From positions 2,914,001 to 2,978,000 of the forward strand of contig NZ_CP034161.1 in assembly GCF_003860525.1 (NCBI RefSeq): a stretch of 64,000 nt of DNA, read 5' to 3'. Within the stretch, counting starts at the first letter, position 1. Each line of letters opens with the position of its first letter. Position numbers and translations under genes: made by a program. This DNA is from Epilithonimonas vandammei (GTDB taxonomy: Bacteria; Bacteroidota; Bacteroidia; Flavobacteriales; Weeksellaceae). Shown here one piece after another: positions 34,214 through 43,892 of the stretch. Below the pieces are notes generated by a model, which had not been told where the DNA came from, made no database searches, and worked only from the letters and a program-made list of their open reading frames with translations.

Positions 34214-37200
34214 TTATTGATTGATTATTGAATTAATGATAATGACAGATTCATTGACCTGCTGAATGGATTGCAGATATTTCAACTGAATATTGGTAGA
34301 AGTCTGCAAAGCAAAAAGATATTCCACATATGATATTTCCCCTGTTTTATATCCCAACTGCCCTGCTTTTGTAATCTTCTCAGCATTTGGAATAGCCAGA
34401 TTGACATAGTAATCATACTGTTTTATATTTTGCTGATATTGGTTCAAAGCATTTTCAAGCTGTGCTTCCAATTGTTTTTGCTGAAACTTCGCATTGGACT
34501 CCGCCATTTGCTTTTGATAATCCAGTGAACGAATTCTCGCCTTGGTTGCACCAAAAGTTAATGGAATAGAAACTCCAATTGTTGCAGAATGAAATCTGTT
34601 TCCACCGTTAAAATATTGATCCATTCCATTTACAGTCTGAAAACCAATCAGTGACTGATTTGTATAACCTATTGTGAAATCCGGTAAACCTAGGGACTTT
34701 TCAACCTTTTTGTTTTTCTCAGCAATCTCCATATCCTGATAAAAAGCCCTTACCGTAGGATGTCTTGCAACAACAGTACTGTCCAGAACATAATCCGCTT
34801 TCAGAGGATGATAATTCTCATCATATAATATGGTAAAATCCTCAGAAGTATTTAAAAGTGCCTTTAGGTTTTTGTAAGCATTAATCAAATACACCCAATT
34901 TTGTTTGAGTAACAGATTAATTTCTCCTTTCTGCGTTTCAGCGGTATTAATTTCAATTTTTTTAACATCTCCCGCTTTAAACCTAACTGTTGCAATTCTA
35001 ATAAAATCGGTATATAAGCTGTCCAGGTTTTGAAGTTTTGTCTGATTGTACTGCAAGTACTCAATCTGATAATAATATGTTCTAACCTGTTTAGCGAGTT
35101 CATTTGCAGACACCTCTTTACTTATTTGTTTACCTTTCACCTGCTCGTTAATAAGGTCTTTTTTGGCTTTAAATAAGCTGGGAAATGGAATTGTCTGAGA
35201 AATGGAAAACATTTGATCAAACTTTTTCGAGTTATACTGTCCCAATTGCATATCTGCATTCATTTTAGGAAGTTCTTTGGCGGTAGGCAATAATGCTTCC
35301 GTGGCCTTAATATCCAGATCTTTTGACTTCATCAGGTTATTGTTGGTTAGCGCCATCTTGGTAGCCTCCTCAAGACTCAACGGATTACCCTGCTGTGCTT
35401 TAAAAGTCTGACCTAAAAATAAGAATCCTAATATCACAAGTGTTGCAACTGATTTATTACCTATTTTCTTTATGTTGATTTTTGTATTAAAAATAATATA
35501 AAGCATAGGCAATACAAATAATGTCAGGAATGTAGCTGTTACCAAACCTCCAATAACAACTGTTGCCAGTGGTTTCTGAACTTCTGCTCCTGCTCCCGTA
35601 GAAATTGCCATTGGCAAAAATCCTAATGAAGCCACCGTCGCTGTCATCAAAACGGGTCTCAACCTCGTTTTGGCACCTACCAATACGCGCTTTAGAATAT
35701 CGGTTTCGCCTTCTTTTTCCAGTTGGTTGAAAGTGCCTATCAAAACAATTCCGTTCAAAACCGCAACTCCAAATAAAGCAATAAATCCAATTCCTGCACT
35801 GATACTGAATGGCATATCTCTTAATATTAAAGCGAAAACACCACCAATAGCACTCATTGGAATGGCTGTAAAAATTAGCGCAGCCTGTTTAAAAGAGTGA
35901 AATGTAAAATATAAAAGCATAAAGATCAGTAGCAACGACACAGGAACAGCAATCATCAACCTTGCGCTCGCCGCCTTTAGATTTTCAAACTGACCACCAT
36001 AGGTGAAATAATATCCCGACGGAAGTTTAACCTGTTGATCCAGCTTTTTCTGAATATCTTCCACAACGCTTTCAACATCTCTGCCTTTGACATTGAAACC
36101 GATAACAATTCTTCTTTTTCCTGCCTCACGACTGATTTGTGCGGGACCTAATTTATAACTGACATTTGCCACCTGTGAAAGAGGAACCTGCACTCCGGAA
36201 TTGGTGGAGATCATCAGGTTATTTACATCATCGATATTAGTTCTGTTCAGACTGTCTAAACGGACAACAAGATCGAATCTTCTTTCATTTTCGAAAACCT
36301 GCCCTGCTGCCTGTCCTGCAAATGCAGTACTTACAGCGCTGTTGACTTCCTGAATATTCAGTCCATAATTGGCCATTCTTGTTCTGTCATATTCCACATT
36401 AATCTGCGGTAGCCCACTAACACGTTCTATTTGTGGGGAAGTTGCTCCCTGAACCAATTGAATAACTTTTGCTGTTTTATCTGCATAAATTGCCAATGAA
36501 TCTAAATTCTCACCAAATATCTTCACCGCAACGTCCTGTCTGATACCGGTCATTAGTTCATTAAAACGCATTTGGATCGGCTGGTTTTTTTCAAAGAAAA
36601 CTCCTGGAATGGTTTCCAGTTTTTCAGAAATTTCGTCGGCTAATTGTTCATAGGATTTCTTGGTTTTCCACTCATCCTGTGGTTTTAGTACGACAATCAT
36701 ATCCGTGGCTTCCGGCGGCATCGGATCAGTAGGAACTTCTGCAGCTCCTGTTTTTCCGACAACCATTTTTACCTCATCGAATTGCTTGATAATTCTTGAA
36801 GCCTGCATTGAAGTTTCTATACTTTGACTTAAAGAACTTCCTTGTGGTAAAATACAGTGAAAAGCAAAATCTCCCTCCTGTAATTGAGGAATAAATTCTC
36901 CTCCCATTCTGCCAAAAATCAAAACTGCAATGGCAAATATGGCAACTGTCACTCCTACAAGCCAATATTTAATTTTCAGCGCTTTTTCCAGAAGAGGCTG
37001 ATAGATTTTTTGGAGTCTGTTCATCATCTTATCTGAGAAAGTCTCTTTATGAGATGGCTTTTTTGACAAGATTAAGGCGCTCATCATAGGAATATAAGTC
37101 AGTGACAAAATAAAAGCTCCTAGAATTGCAAATCCTACTGTCTTAGCCATTGGTGTGAACATTTTACCTTCAACACCCACTAAAGTTAGAATCGGAATAT

Positions 37201-38578
37201 AAACGATTAAAATAATGATCTCTCCGAATGCAGCACTGTTTCTAATCTTTGACGCAGAAAGGAAAACCTCTTCATCCATTTCATTTTGAGTCATTACCTT
37301 CATACTTTTTCTCATTCCAAGATGATGAAGGGTGGCTTCGACAATAATCACTGCACCATCTACAATCAAACCAAAATCAATAGCTCCTAAACTCATCAGG
37401 TTGGCGCTTACCCCAAAAACATTCATCATTCCTAAAGCAAATAGCAATGAAAGGGGAATTGCTGAAGCTACAATCAAACCAGCTCTTAAATTTCCAAGGA
37501 AAATAACCAAGACAAAGATTACGATCAATGCTCCTTCAATCAGGTTTTTTTCTACAGTACTGATTGCTCTTCCTACCAGATCTGTTCTGTCCAAAAATGG
37601 CTCAATCACAACATCTGCCGGAAGCGATTTCTGAATGGTAGGAATTTTTTCTTTAACTCTTTGAACGACTTCATTACTATTGGCGCCTTTCAGCATCATA
37701 ATTACACCTCCCACTGCATCTACTTCGCCATTATAAGTCAAAGCTCCATAACGGACTGCGTGGCCTAAGCCAACATTGGCTACATCTTTAATGAAAATCG
37801 GAACACTACCCGTTTCATTTTTGACAGCTATATTTTTTACATCTTCAATCGAAGTAACGATTCCGATTCCACGAATAAAATAGGCATTCGGCTTTTTATC
37901 AATATAAGCACCTCCGGTGTTTTGATTGTTTTTCTCTAAAGCAGTAAATATATCTGTAATACTTACTCCCATTGCTTTTAGACGGTTTGGATTTACTGCA
38001 ACTTCATACTGTTTCAACTCTCCTCCAAAGCTGTTAATTTCCGCAACACCAGGAGTTCCGTTAAGCTGTCTGCGGACAATCCAGTCCTGCATTGTTCTTA
38101 GCTCCTTACTGCTGTATTTTTTCTCACTGCCTTTTTTAGGGTGAAGAATATATTGATAGACTTCGCCCAAACCTGTACTTACAGGAGCCATTTCAGGTGT
38201 TCCCACACCTTTCGGAATTTCTTCGGCAGCTCTTTTTAATTGTTCGCTGATTAACTGACGGGCAAAATAAACGTCTACATCTTCTTTGAAAACAACGGTA
38301 ATAACTGATAGCCCAAACCTTGAAATACTTCTTGTTTCTTCAATATTTGGGACATTGGCAATACTTTGCTCGATTGGAAAAGTAACGAGTTGCTCCACTT
38401 CCTGTCCTGCAAGCGTCGGGCAAACTGTAATAATCTGTACCTGATTGTTGGTGATGTCCGGTACGGCATCAATAGGTAATTTTGTGGCGCTCCAAGCACC
38501 CCAAATGACTAACATCAAAGTCATCAAGCCTATGATGATTTTATTTTTGATGCTAAATCTTATGATATTATCTAACAT
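34214..38578 (-). CDS. czcA: heavy-metal RND pump CusA/CzcA fused to a TolC-type outer-membrane channel
   Basis: I chose the ATG at 38578 (MLDNIIRFSIKNKII), the usual start of the family; the longer frame adds 45 atypical residues. The first ~1040 residues are a heavy-metal RND transporter (IDAVPDITNNQVQI, SLGAIDFGLIVDGAVIIVE with the proton-relay acidic residues, GGEFIPQLQEGDF, FALFGVAVLNGIVLIG). Residues ~1050-1454 are an outer-membrane efflux protein (SLEEATKMALTNNNLMKSKD ... AGQLGYKTGEISYVEYLFALQ). Such fusions are typical of Bacteroidota and need an internal signal (VATLVILGFLFLGQTFKAQ) for the TolC part. It exports divalent metal ions with the adaptor downstream. Confidence 0.93.
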   Translation of the reverse strand: MLDNIIRFSIKNKIIIGLMTLMLVIWGAWSATKLPIDAVPDITNNQVQIITVCPTLAGQEVEQLVTFPIEQSIANVPNIEETRSISRFGLSVITVVFKEDVDVYFARQLISEQLKRAAEEIPKGVGTPEMAPVSTGLGEVYQYILHPKKGSEKKYSSKELRTMQDWIVRRQLNGTPGVAEINSFGGELKQYEVAVNPNRLKAMGVSITDIFTALEKNNQNTGGAYIDKKPNAYFIRGIGIVTSIEDVKNIAVKNETGSVPIFIKDVANVGLGHAVRYGALTYNGEVDAVGGVIMMLKGANSNEVVQRVKEKIPTIQKSLPADVVIEPFLDRTDLVGRAISTVEKNLIEGALIVIFVLVIFLGNLRAGLIVASAIPLSLLFALGMMNVFGVSANLMSLGAIDFGLIVDGAVIIVEATLHHLGMRKSMKVMTQNEMDEEVFLSASKIRNSAAFGEIIILIVYIPILTLVGVEGKMFTPMAKTVGFAILGAFILSLTYIPMMSALILSKKPSHKETFSDKMMNRLQKIYQPLLEKALKIKYWLVGVTVAIFAIAVLIFGRMGGEFIPQLQEGDFAFHCILPQGSSLSQSIETSMQASRIIKQFDEVKMVVGKTGAAEVPTDPMPPEATDMIVVLKPQDEWKTKKSYEQLADEISEKLETIPGVFFEKNQPIQMRFNELMTGIRQDVAVKIFGENLDSLAIYADKTAKVIQLVQGATSPQIERVSGLPQINVEYDRTRMANYGLNIQEVNSAVSTAFAGQAAGQVFENERRFDLVVRLDSLNRTNIDDVNNLMISTNSGVQVPLSQVANVSYKLGPAQISREAGKRRIVIGFNVKGRDVESVVEDIQKKLDQQVKLPSGYYFTYGGQFENLKAASARLMIAVPVSLLLIFMLLYFTFHSFKQAALIFTAIPMSAIGGVFALILRDMPFSISAGIGFIALFGVAVLNGIVLIGTFNQLEKEGETDILKRVLVGAKTRLRPVLMTATVASLGFLPMAISTGAGAEVQKPLATVVIGGLVTATFLTLFVLPMLYIIFNTKINIKKIGNKSVATLVILGFLFLGQTFKAQQGNPLSLEEATKMALTNNNLMKSKDLDIKATEALLPTAKELPKMNADMQLGQYNSKKFDQMFSISQTIPFPSLFKAKKDLINEQVKGKQISKEVSANELAKQVRTYYYQIEYLQYNQTKLQNLDSLYTDFIRIATVRFKAGDVKKIEINTAETQKGEINLLLKQNWVYLINAYKNLKALLNTSEDFTILYDENYHPLKADYVLDSTVVARHPTVRAFYQDMEIAEKNKKVEKSLGLPDFTIGYTNQSLIGFQTVNGMDQYFNGGNRFHSATIGVSIPLTFGATKARIRSLDYQKQMAESNAKFQQKQLEAQLENALNQYQQNIKQYDYYVNLAIPNAEKITKAGQLGYKTGEISYVEYLFALQTSTNIQLKYLQSIQQVNESVIIINSIINQ

Positions 38579-38734
38579 TGAATTTAAATTTTTATTGAAA
38601 TTCGAAATGTGTTCATCAATTGTGATGAACCTAAAACGAAATACAAAGATGAACAGGATTACAATGCAATCATATTGCAAAGTATCCATGACAAATTGAT
38701 GAAAGACACGCACCTTTCATTGAATCAATAAAAA

Positions 38735-39064
38735 CTAAATCTTGGGGGGTTGCCAAATTTGGTCGTATACCAAATACGCAAAGTCATTTTTCTGAAAATG
38801 AATCTTTTTTGAAAAATATTCAGTGACCTTTTTTTGAAGTGGAAGAGGTTCACTTTTAAAAGAAGCTACTGTTATCTGACAACAGTTACAAGTACATAAT
38901 GGAGAACAAATATCTCCTTTGTCTTTAGAATGAGAATCTTCAGAATTGCTGATAGTACTGTAAGAATCTTTAGAATTATTTGGAGACTGCGCATGGATAT
39001 CATTACAAGGCACTACGGCAAGCACCATGAAATAAATAATTAAAAAGAACTTAACTAATCTCAC
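38735..39064 (-). CDS. DUF6660-type small exported Cys/His protein
   Basis: This 109-residue protein has a signal (VKFFLIIYFMVLAVVPCNDIHAQ), a Ser/Asp/His-rich middle and a Cys cluster CSPLCTCNCC, and ends YDQIWQPPKI. The ending and layout match the broken gene at 17770-18161 that heads the copper group. Both lie just upstream of a metal-efflux set, so the family is probably a periplasmic metal-binding accessory or sensor. Its function is not established. Confidence 0.72.
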   Translation of the reverse strand: MRLVKFFLIIYFMVLAVVPCNDIHAQSPNNSKDSYSTISNSEDSHSKDKGDICSPLCTCNCCQITVASFKSEPLPLQKKVTEYFSKKIHFQKNDFAYLVYDQIWQPPKI

Positions 39065-39337
39065 TTTACAAATATAAATATATTTTTCAAAGTTTAACTA
39101 AATATTCTAAAAACTTTTAAAATAAAAATTCTTGAAAAACAAAAACTTATTATTAATAAACTTTTTAAATTTCGCAACTATTAACAAACGACAATCAAAT
39201 GTAGATTTTTCATCTGTTTTATTTTTGACTAATGATACTGTGAAGCTGTCTGTCTACTACATCAACAAACTAAAATGAATGGTGAAACTTTGATAAGATC
39301 TGCCATTTCATTTTTTTATCGATATTTTTATTCCAAC

Positions 39338-39961
39338 TCATCTTTTTCTTCTAAAACTGCAAAACACAAAGTTCTGATTGGTATTAAAAGGTGTTCTGTG
39401 GTCTACGGTAAAGCATTCTATTTTATTGAAATGTTCCTTAAAGCGACTTTCCAATGAACTTTCAGAATACTGTTTGATTTCAATACCACTACATTTTATC
39501 GGACCTTGTTCTGAAAAGCTCCCGATTACCAAAATTCCTGTTGGTTTAATGTTCTGTTTAACCGTATCGATGTAGCTTTCAATTTCATTATCCTCTGTCA
39601 AAAAATGAAAAGCAGCCCTGTCGTGCCAAAAATCATATTGTTCTGTGGGTTTAAATGTACTGGCATCTTCAACTATCCATTTTACACGGTTTGACTTTTC
39701 GCCAAGTCGTTGCTTAGCTTTACTAAGTGCTGTCTCTGATATGTCTAAAACTGTAATGTCCTGATAACCCAAGTCAAGCAAGTGATCAACAAAAAAACTA
39801 TCTCCTCCGCCAATATCAATTATTTTGGCCGTTTTTGATACATTGAATTCTTTAATAAATGCTAATGACGTTTCGGGTGTAGGCTGATACCAGCTTACTT
39901 CTTCCAAAGCTTTGGTATTGTATATTTTTTCCCAATGATTTTTTCTATCAGATAATGACAT
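39338..39961 (-). CDS. class I SAM-dependent methyltransferase
   Basis: This 207-residue cytosolic enzyme opens with SLSDRKNHWEKIYNTKALEEVSWYQPTPE. Motif I is KIIDIGGGDSFFVDHLLDLG, with motif II ITVLDISETAL and VKWIVEDAS. These are the Rossmann SAM-binding elements. It lies 29 bases after the ACR3 arsenite pump stop on the same strand. It lacks the Cys residues of classic ArsM arsenite methyltransferases, so a thiopurine- or tellurite-type methyltransferase is a better fit than ArsM. The substrate is unknown. Confidence 0.85.
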   Translation of the reverse strand: MSLSDRKNHWEKIYNTKALEEVSWYQPTPETSLAFIKEFNVSKTAKIIDIGGGDSFFVDHLLDLGYQDITVLDISETALSKAKQRLGEKSNRVKWIVEDASTFKPTEQYDFWHDRAAFHFLTEDNEIESYIDTVKQNIKPTGILVIGSFSEQGPIKCSGIEIKQYSESSLESRFKEHFNKIECFTVDHRTPFNTNQNFVFCSFRRKR

Positions 39962-39990
39962 ATCTCTTTAATTTTTTGTACTATTCAAAT

Positions 39991-41034
39991 TTAACTCATT
40001 TTTTTTTTACTATCTCTCACGTTTAACCACAAACTTACCTTTACCAATAGTATCAAGACGGGAACTTCTACCAACGGTCCAATAACTCCCACAAATGCTT
40101 GTGGGGAATAGATACCGAAAATAGATATTGCTACTGCTATAGCCAATTCAAAATTGTTTCCTGTGGCTGTAAATGCGATGGATGCGTTTTTGTCGTAAGG
40201 AATTTTTAAGGCTTTATTGATAAAGAAACTAACGAAGAACATTAGTATAAAATAGATAATTAGTGGTATGGCTACTTTTATTACATCCATTGGTAACTCT
40301 AATATTTTATCGCCTTTCAAGCTGAACATTAATACTATGGTAAACAGTAAAGCATATAATGTAATGGGCGATATTTTGGGTACAAATTCCCTGTTATACC
40401 ATTCTATCCCTTTTGATTTTACCAATGCATAACGGCTTATAAAACCCGCTAAGAATGGAATGCCTAAATATATCAATACGCTTATTGTAACATCTTTCAT
40501 TGATACACTTACATTGAAATTTGCCAATCCTAATTTACTCGGTAACACATTAATAAATAACCAAACTAAGAAGCTATAAGAAAGCATCTGGAAGATACTA
40601 TTTAATGCCACTAACATAGCTGCATATTCTCTGTTTGCTTTAGCTAAATCACTCCATACGATTACCATTGCGATACATCTTGCCAAACCTATCAGTATCA
40701 AGCCTGTCATATAATCGGGTTCATTTCGTAGAAACAAAACGGCTAATCCGAACATCAGCAAAGTACCGATAATCCAATTCAGAAACAACGATATGCCGAT
40801 TACTTTTTTATCCTTAAATGCTTGGGGCAATAATGAGTAATCTACTTTTGCCAATGGTGGGTACATCATCAGTATCAGACCTATTGCCAAAGGAATGTTT
40901 GTGGTGCCGGCTGAAAGAGCATCCGTAATTTTTGAAATACCCGGAAAGAAATGTCCCAATCCTATACCAACTGCCATTGCAAGGAATATCCATAAGGTAA
41001 GGTAACGGTCAAGAAATTTTAGTTTTGGTTGCAT
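39991..41034 (-). CDS. arsB: ACR3-family arsenite efflux permease
   Basis: This 347-residue polytopic membrane protein begins [27 protein letters not shown] and has the family core [42 protein letters not shown] (with the conserved functional Cys) and [19 protein letters not shown]. It exports As(III) as an anion using the proton gradient. It is in the arsR operon and is intact, unlike the second arsenic permease at 11088. Some databases name ACR3 proteins ArsB; the fold is ACR3. Confidence 0.95.
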   Translation of the reverse strand: MQPKLKFLDRYLTLWIFLAMAVGIGLGHFFPGISKITDALSAGTTNIPLAIGLILMMYPPLAKVDYSLLPQAFKDKKVIGISLFLNWIIGTLLMFGLAVLFLRNEPDYMTGLILIGLARCIAMVIVWSDLAKANREYAAMLVALNSIFQMLSYSFLVWLFINVLPSKLGLANFNVSVSMKDVTISVLIYLGIPFLAGFISRYALVKSKGIEWYNREFVPKISPITLYALLFTIVLMFSLKGDKILELPMDVIKVAIPLIIYFILMFFVSFFINKALKIPYDKNASIAFTATGNNFELAIAVAISIFGIYSPQAFVGVIGPLVEVPVLILLVKVSLWLNVRDSKKKMS

Positions 41035-41041
41035 AGCGTTG

Positions 41042-41427
41042 CTAATTTGTAAGTTCTTTATATTGGTTTGCTGTCAATAAGTTTTCTAATTCTGTAAGGT
41101 CTTTGATTTCAATTTTTATCAACCAACCATCTTTATATGGGTTGTCATTGATAAGTGTAGGTGCTTTCAATAGTAGGTCGATTGTTTCAATGATTTTACC
41201 CGATACGGGCATAAATAAATCCCTGACCGTTTTAACCGCTTCAACAGAGCCGAATACTTCATCCTGCTGAAAATTATATCCAACATTCGGTAAGTCTGCA
41301 TTTACAATTTCGCCCAATTCACTTTGTGCAAATTCTGTGATGCCTATTGTACCAATATTCTCTTGTACTTTAATTCAAGTATGTTCTTTTGAATACTTTA
41401 TATCGTTTGGAAGTTCCTTTTTATCAT
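41042..41427 (-). pseudogene. gcvH: gcvH-like lipoyl carrier gene, broken by a nonsense codon and a frameshift
   Basis: The 3' two thirds encode a clear glycine-cleavage H domain: IGTIGITEFAQSELGEIVNA, the lipoyl-lysine motif FGSVEAVKTVRDL and INDNPYKDGWLIKI. Reading upstream gives KYSKEHT, TGA, IKVQEN: the conserved Trp codon of HEWIKV is a stop (41375-41377). Further upstream the natural ATG at 41427 is out of frame by one base; adding an A to the A5 tract gives MIKKELPNDIKYS. The original protein was about 128 residues. It lies 8 bases after the phosphoesterase stop, inside the ars operon, not near gcvT or gcvP. Confidence 0.8.
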
Positions 41428-41435
41428 TTTTAGGA

Positions 41436-42209
41436 TTAATAACCTCTTCTTAAATTTTCTGCGTATTCGTTTGGTAGTGGGCTTTCTTCAACTGCTTTTG
41501 CTGATTTTTCAATATCATAATCAAAGCGTATAAATTCTACACTGATACTATCTTTATCTAGTACTGAACTATCTTCATTGATTGTAAGCATCACGTAGCC
41601 ACCTCTTACATCATTATCTTTAGGTTTACCTACCGAACCAATATTGATGGCGTGTCTGAAATGATTTTTTCCGTCAATACCAGAATTTAAAATACGGTGG
41701 TATGGCTTGTGTGTATGCCCGAAACACAAAATGTCCGCGTCCGCCTGTTCCATAATTCTGAGCATACTTTTTTCTTCTCTATCCTCAAATAAATATTCAT
41801 TTATTTTTCTTGGACTTCCGTGTACTAATAATAAATTGAGCTTATCTTCATTCAATTGAAATTCTACTTTGATATGTGCAGGAAGTGTACGCAAATAGGC
41901 TCTTTCTTCATCTTTCATAATAGAGTTGGTAAATGAAATAGAGATTTTCCCATTATCTTTTTCCCCGTCTGTTTTGTACGCACATCCACAATCGTTGCTC
42001 ATACGCCCGATGCCAAAATCATAATTTCCTGCAATGGTTGGTATTTTCCTTTTACGGATTTCGTTTACAACTTCATTTGCCCAAATATTATAACCTACCA
42101 AATCGCCTAAGCAATAAATACTGTCGGGGTTTCTTTTTTCTACATCTTCAAAGAATGCTTCTAAGGCAGGTAGATTGGCGTGAATGTCGCTGAATAATGC
42201 AATTTTCAT
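41436..42209 (-). CDS. calcineurin-like metallophosphoesterase
   Basis: This 257-residue enzyme has the canonical metal sites: ALFSDIHANLPALEAF (D-x-H), YCLGDLVGYN (GD), TIAGNYDFGIG (GN-D/H), LLVHGSPRKIN (H) and LCFGHTHKPYHR (GHxH). It resembles YfcE/PrpE-like phosphodiesterases. It is between DUF6428 and the broken gcvH in the arsenic operon, where similar phosphoesterases recur in Bacteroidota. Its part in arsenic resistance is not known. Confidence 0.9.
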   Translation of the reverse strand: MKIALFSDIHANLPALEAFFEDVEKRNPDSIYCLGDLVGYNIWANEVVNEIRKRKIPTIAGNYDFGIGRMSNDCGCAYKTDGEKDNGKISISFTNSIMKDEERAYLRTLPAHIKVEFQLNEDKLNLLLVHGSPRKINEYLFEDREEKSMLRIMEQADADILCFGHTHKPYHRILNSGIDGKNHFRHAINIGSVGKPKDNDVRGGYVMLTINEDSSVLDKDSISVEFIRFDYDIEKSAKAVEESPLPNEYAENLRRGY

Positions 42210-42255
42210 TTTTATTGATTTTTATGTTTTGAATTTTGTTTTACTTATTAAGATA

Positions 42256-42729
42256 TTAACAACAACCACCTCCTGGCGTACAAGCGTTTGAATTGTTTAC
42301 AGATAATTCAGTCAAATTTTTCTTTTGTTTCTCTGAAGGAATGCCACAAGCATCCTGAGCCAAACACGCAGTCGTTTTATTTTTTAGTACAAATGTTTTC
42401 CCGTTAAACTCCAAATCGTACTTGCCAATTGTTCCGCTTTGATATTCTACTTCTATCTCAGCATCTTCCATTCCGAATTTTTCTTCAGATAACTTGATGA
42501 TGTTTAATAGTTTGGTCGGCTTTAATCTATGCTCGTAATCATCTGCATTCCATAATTGAGAGTTGACCACTTTTTCATTTCTGATTGTTCCACCACAATC
42601 GATGAAATTCTTTGTAATTACACCCACTTCTGTAACGTGAAAGTGTTCTGGTACAAATATTCCGTTCTCTAATTGAAATTCAACATTATCTAATGTTGGT
42701 AAGATTTCTTTGATGTCTGATAGTTTCAT
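42256..42729 (-). CDS. DUF6428 protein of arsenic operons
   Basis: This 157-residue protein starts KLSDIKEILPTLDNVEFQLE and contains GIFVPEHFHVTEVGVITKNF, with His residues in an HFH motif and a following cysteine (FIDCGGTIR). The C-terminus carries Cys pairs (TACLAQDACG and CTPGGGCC), a likely arsenite or metal site. The family (DUF6428) is typical of arsR-linked operons of Bacteroidota and has no settled function. A second ArsR-type operator lies just upstream of it. Confidence 0.78.
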   Translation of the reverse strand: MKLSDIKEILPTLDNVEFQLENGIFVPEHFHVTEVGVITKNFIDCGGTIRNEKVVNSQLWNADDYEHRLKPTKLLNIIKLSEEKFGMEDAEIEVEYQSGTIGKYDLEFNGKTFVLKNKTTACLAQDACGIPSEKQKKNLTELSVNNSNACTPGGGCC

Positions 42730-42803
42730 AAATCTTCTATTTTATTATGATATTTTTCTATACTTTGGAATTCTATTTTTGATATACAAATTTAATCGAT
42801 ACA

Positions 42804-42827
42804 TAATATTGCAATATAACGATATTA
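42804..42827. promoter_or_regulatory. ArsR-type operator between arsR and DUF6428
   Basis: TAATATTG (42804-42811), 8-base spacer, CGATATTA (42820-42827): an inverted repeat with one mismatch. It matches the operator at 43187-43214 in arm sequence and spacer length, so the ArsR protein probably binds both, allowing separate control of the downstream genes. Confidence 0.68.
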
Positions 42828-42847
42828 AGGAATGTAAAAAAATGCCT

Positions 42848-43177
42848 TTAACAGCATTGATTTACTTTTACTTCCTGTTCAAAGAATTGATTGAAATACT
42901 CTTGTATCTCTTTCCATTTCTTTTCTTCTATACAATAACAAACTGATTTTCCATCTATTGTACCCTGTATAATACCCATATATTTCAACTCTTTTAAATG
43001 CTGCGAGATTGTCGCTTGCGCCAAACCTAATTTATCCACCAAATCATTGCAAATGCAGGATTTTTGATTGATAATATATTGAAGTATAGCTACCCTTGCA
43101 GGATGTCCAAAAACTTTAAACAAAGAAGCTAATTTATTTTGTTCATCTGAAAACATATCTGATTTTGTAAGCCCCAT
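42848..43177 (-). CDS. arsR: ArsR/SmtB-family transcriptional repressor
   Basis: This 109-residue winged-helix protein contains LASLFKVFGHPARVAILQYI, the metal-site-like SCICNDLVDKLGLAQATISQHLKEL and a C-terminal CC. Two Cys separated by one residue in the recognition region (CIC) plus C-terminal Cys residues fit As(III) binding and release from DNA. A perfect inverted repeat lies just upstream (43187-43214). It heads the operon of DUF6428, phosphoesterase, gcvH remnant, ACR3 and methyltransferase. Confidence 0.93.
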   Translation of the reverse strand: MGLTKSDMFSDEQNKLASLFKVFGHPARVAILQYIINQKSCICNDLVDKLGLAQATISQHLKELKYMGIIQGTIDGKSVCYCIEEKKWKEIQEYFNQFFEQEVKVNQCC

Positions 43178-43186
43178 ACTTAATTA

Positions 43187-43214
43187 TTTAATATCGCAAT
43201 ATTACGATATTAAA
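43187..43214. promoter_or_regulatory. ArsR-type operator upstream of arsR
   Basis: TTTAATATCG (43187-43196), 8-base spacer, CGATATTAAA (43205-43214): a perfect 10-base inverted repeat 10 bases before the arsR start codon. Its near copy at 42804-42827 supports a specific protein site. Confidence 0.75.
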
Positions 43215-43892
43215 TTTGAAATACAAAAAGATTTAATAGCTTTTTACAAATTATATTTAAAAAAGGTATCAGGATATAACTTCTATTTTTTATAAAATTA
43301 TATTTTGAACTTGTTACCATCTTTGAGACAAAATCATACACATTATTAATAATTTTCTAAAATTTTTTCTTTACAACTTTTAAAGACAATCTTCTCGCAT
43401 AAATCCAGTGATAAATGAATGTGAAGCTCTCATTCCTTTTGTTTCTAATTATTAGACACTAAGAAGGATGCTATATCTCTCACAACTTTACTTATAAATA
43501 CAGGATATCTCTGGAAAAAAATGTTTTTCTTTCTGATCATTAAGCTGGATTTCTTTTTCAATAAAAAATACTCCGCTAACCTCACACAACTCCCTACAGG
43601 AAAAATATTAGGATGTTTTTTGCTAAATTCAAATCTTACGATCTCTCTTGGAAATCGAAAGATATATAAATAAAAAATATATGAAGATTATTAACAAAAG
43701 ATGACTAGCAGCTTTTTTAGGATGTCGAACTTAAGTTTTGTCTTCTTCAAGACATTTTTGAAATCTTAACAGACAAATTTCAATATCTTTTTAAAAAAAC
43801 TGTATCATTACTTTACAAGGCATATCAACTTCGAATATAGATCCTCTATACAACTATCTTTGTCTGATAATTTAATTATCTCAGAAATCTTT
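43215..43892. other. 678-base AT-rich non-coding region between arsR and the integrase
   Basis: I see no gene, RNA or clear repeat. Codons are broken in all frames. It could contain element-specific sites such as an origin of transfer, but no structure supports this. Confidence 0.5.

Noticed and set aside
39338-39961. ArsM arsenite methyltransferase
   Set aside because: The protein is short and lacks the conserved Cys residues needed for As(III) methylation.
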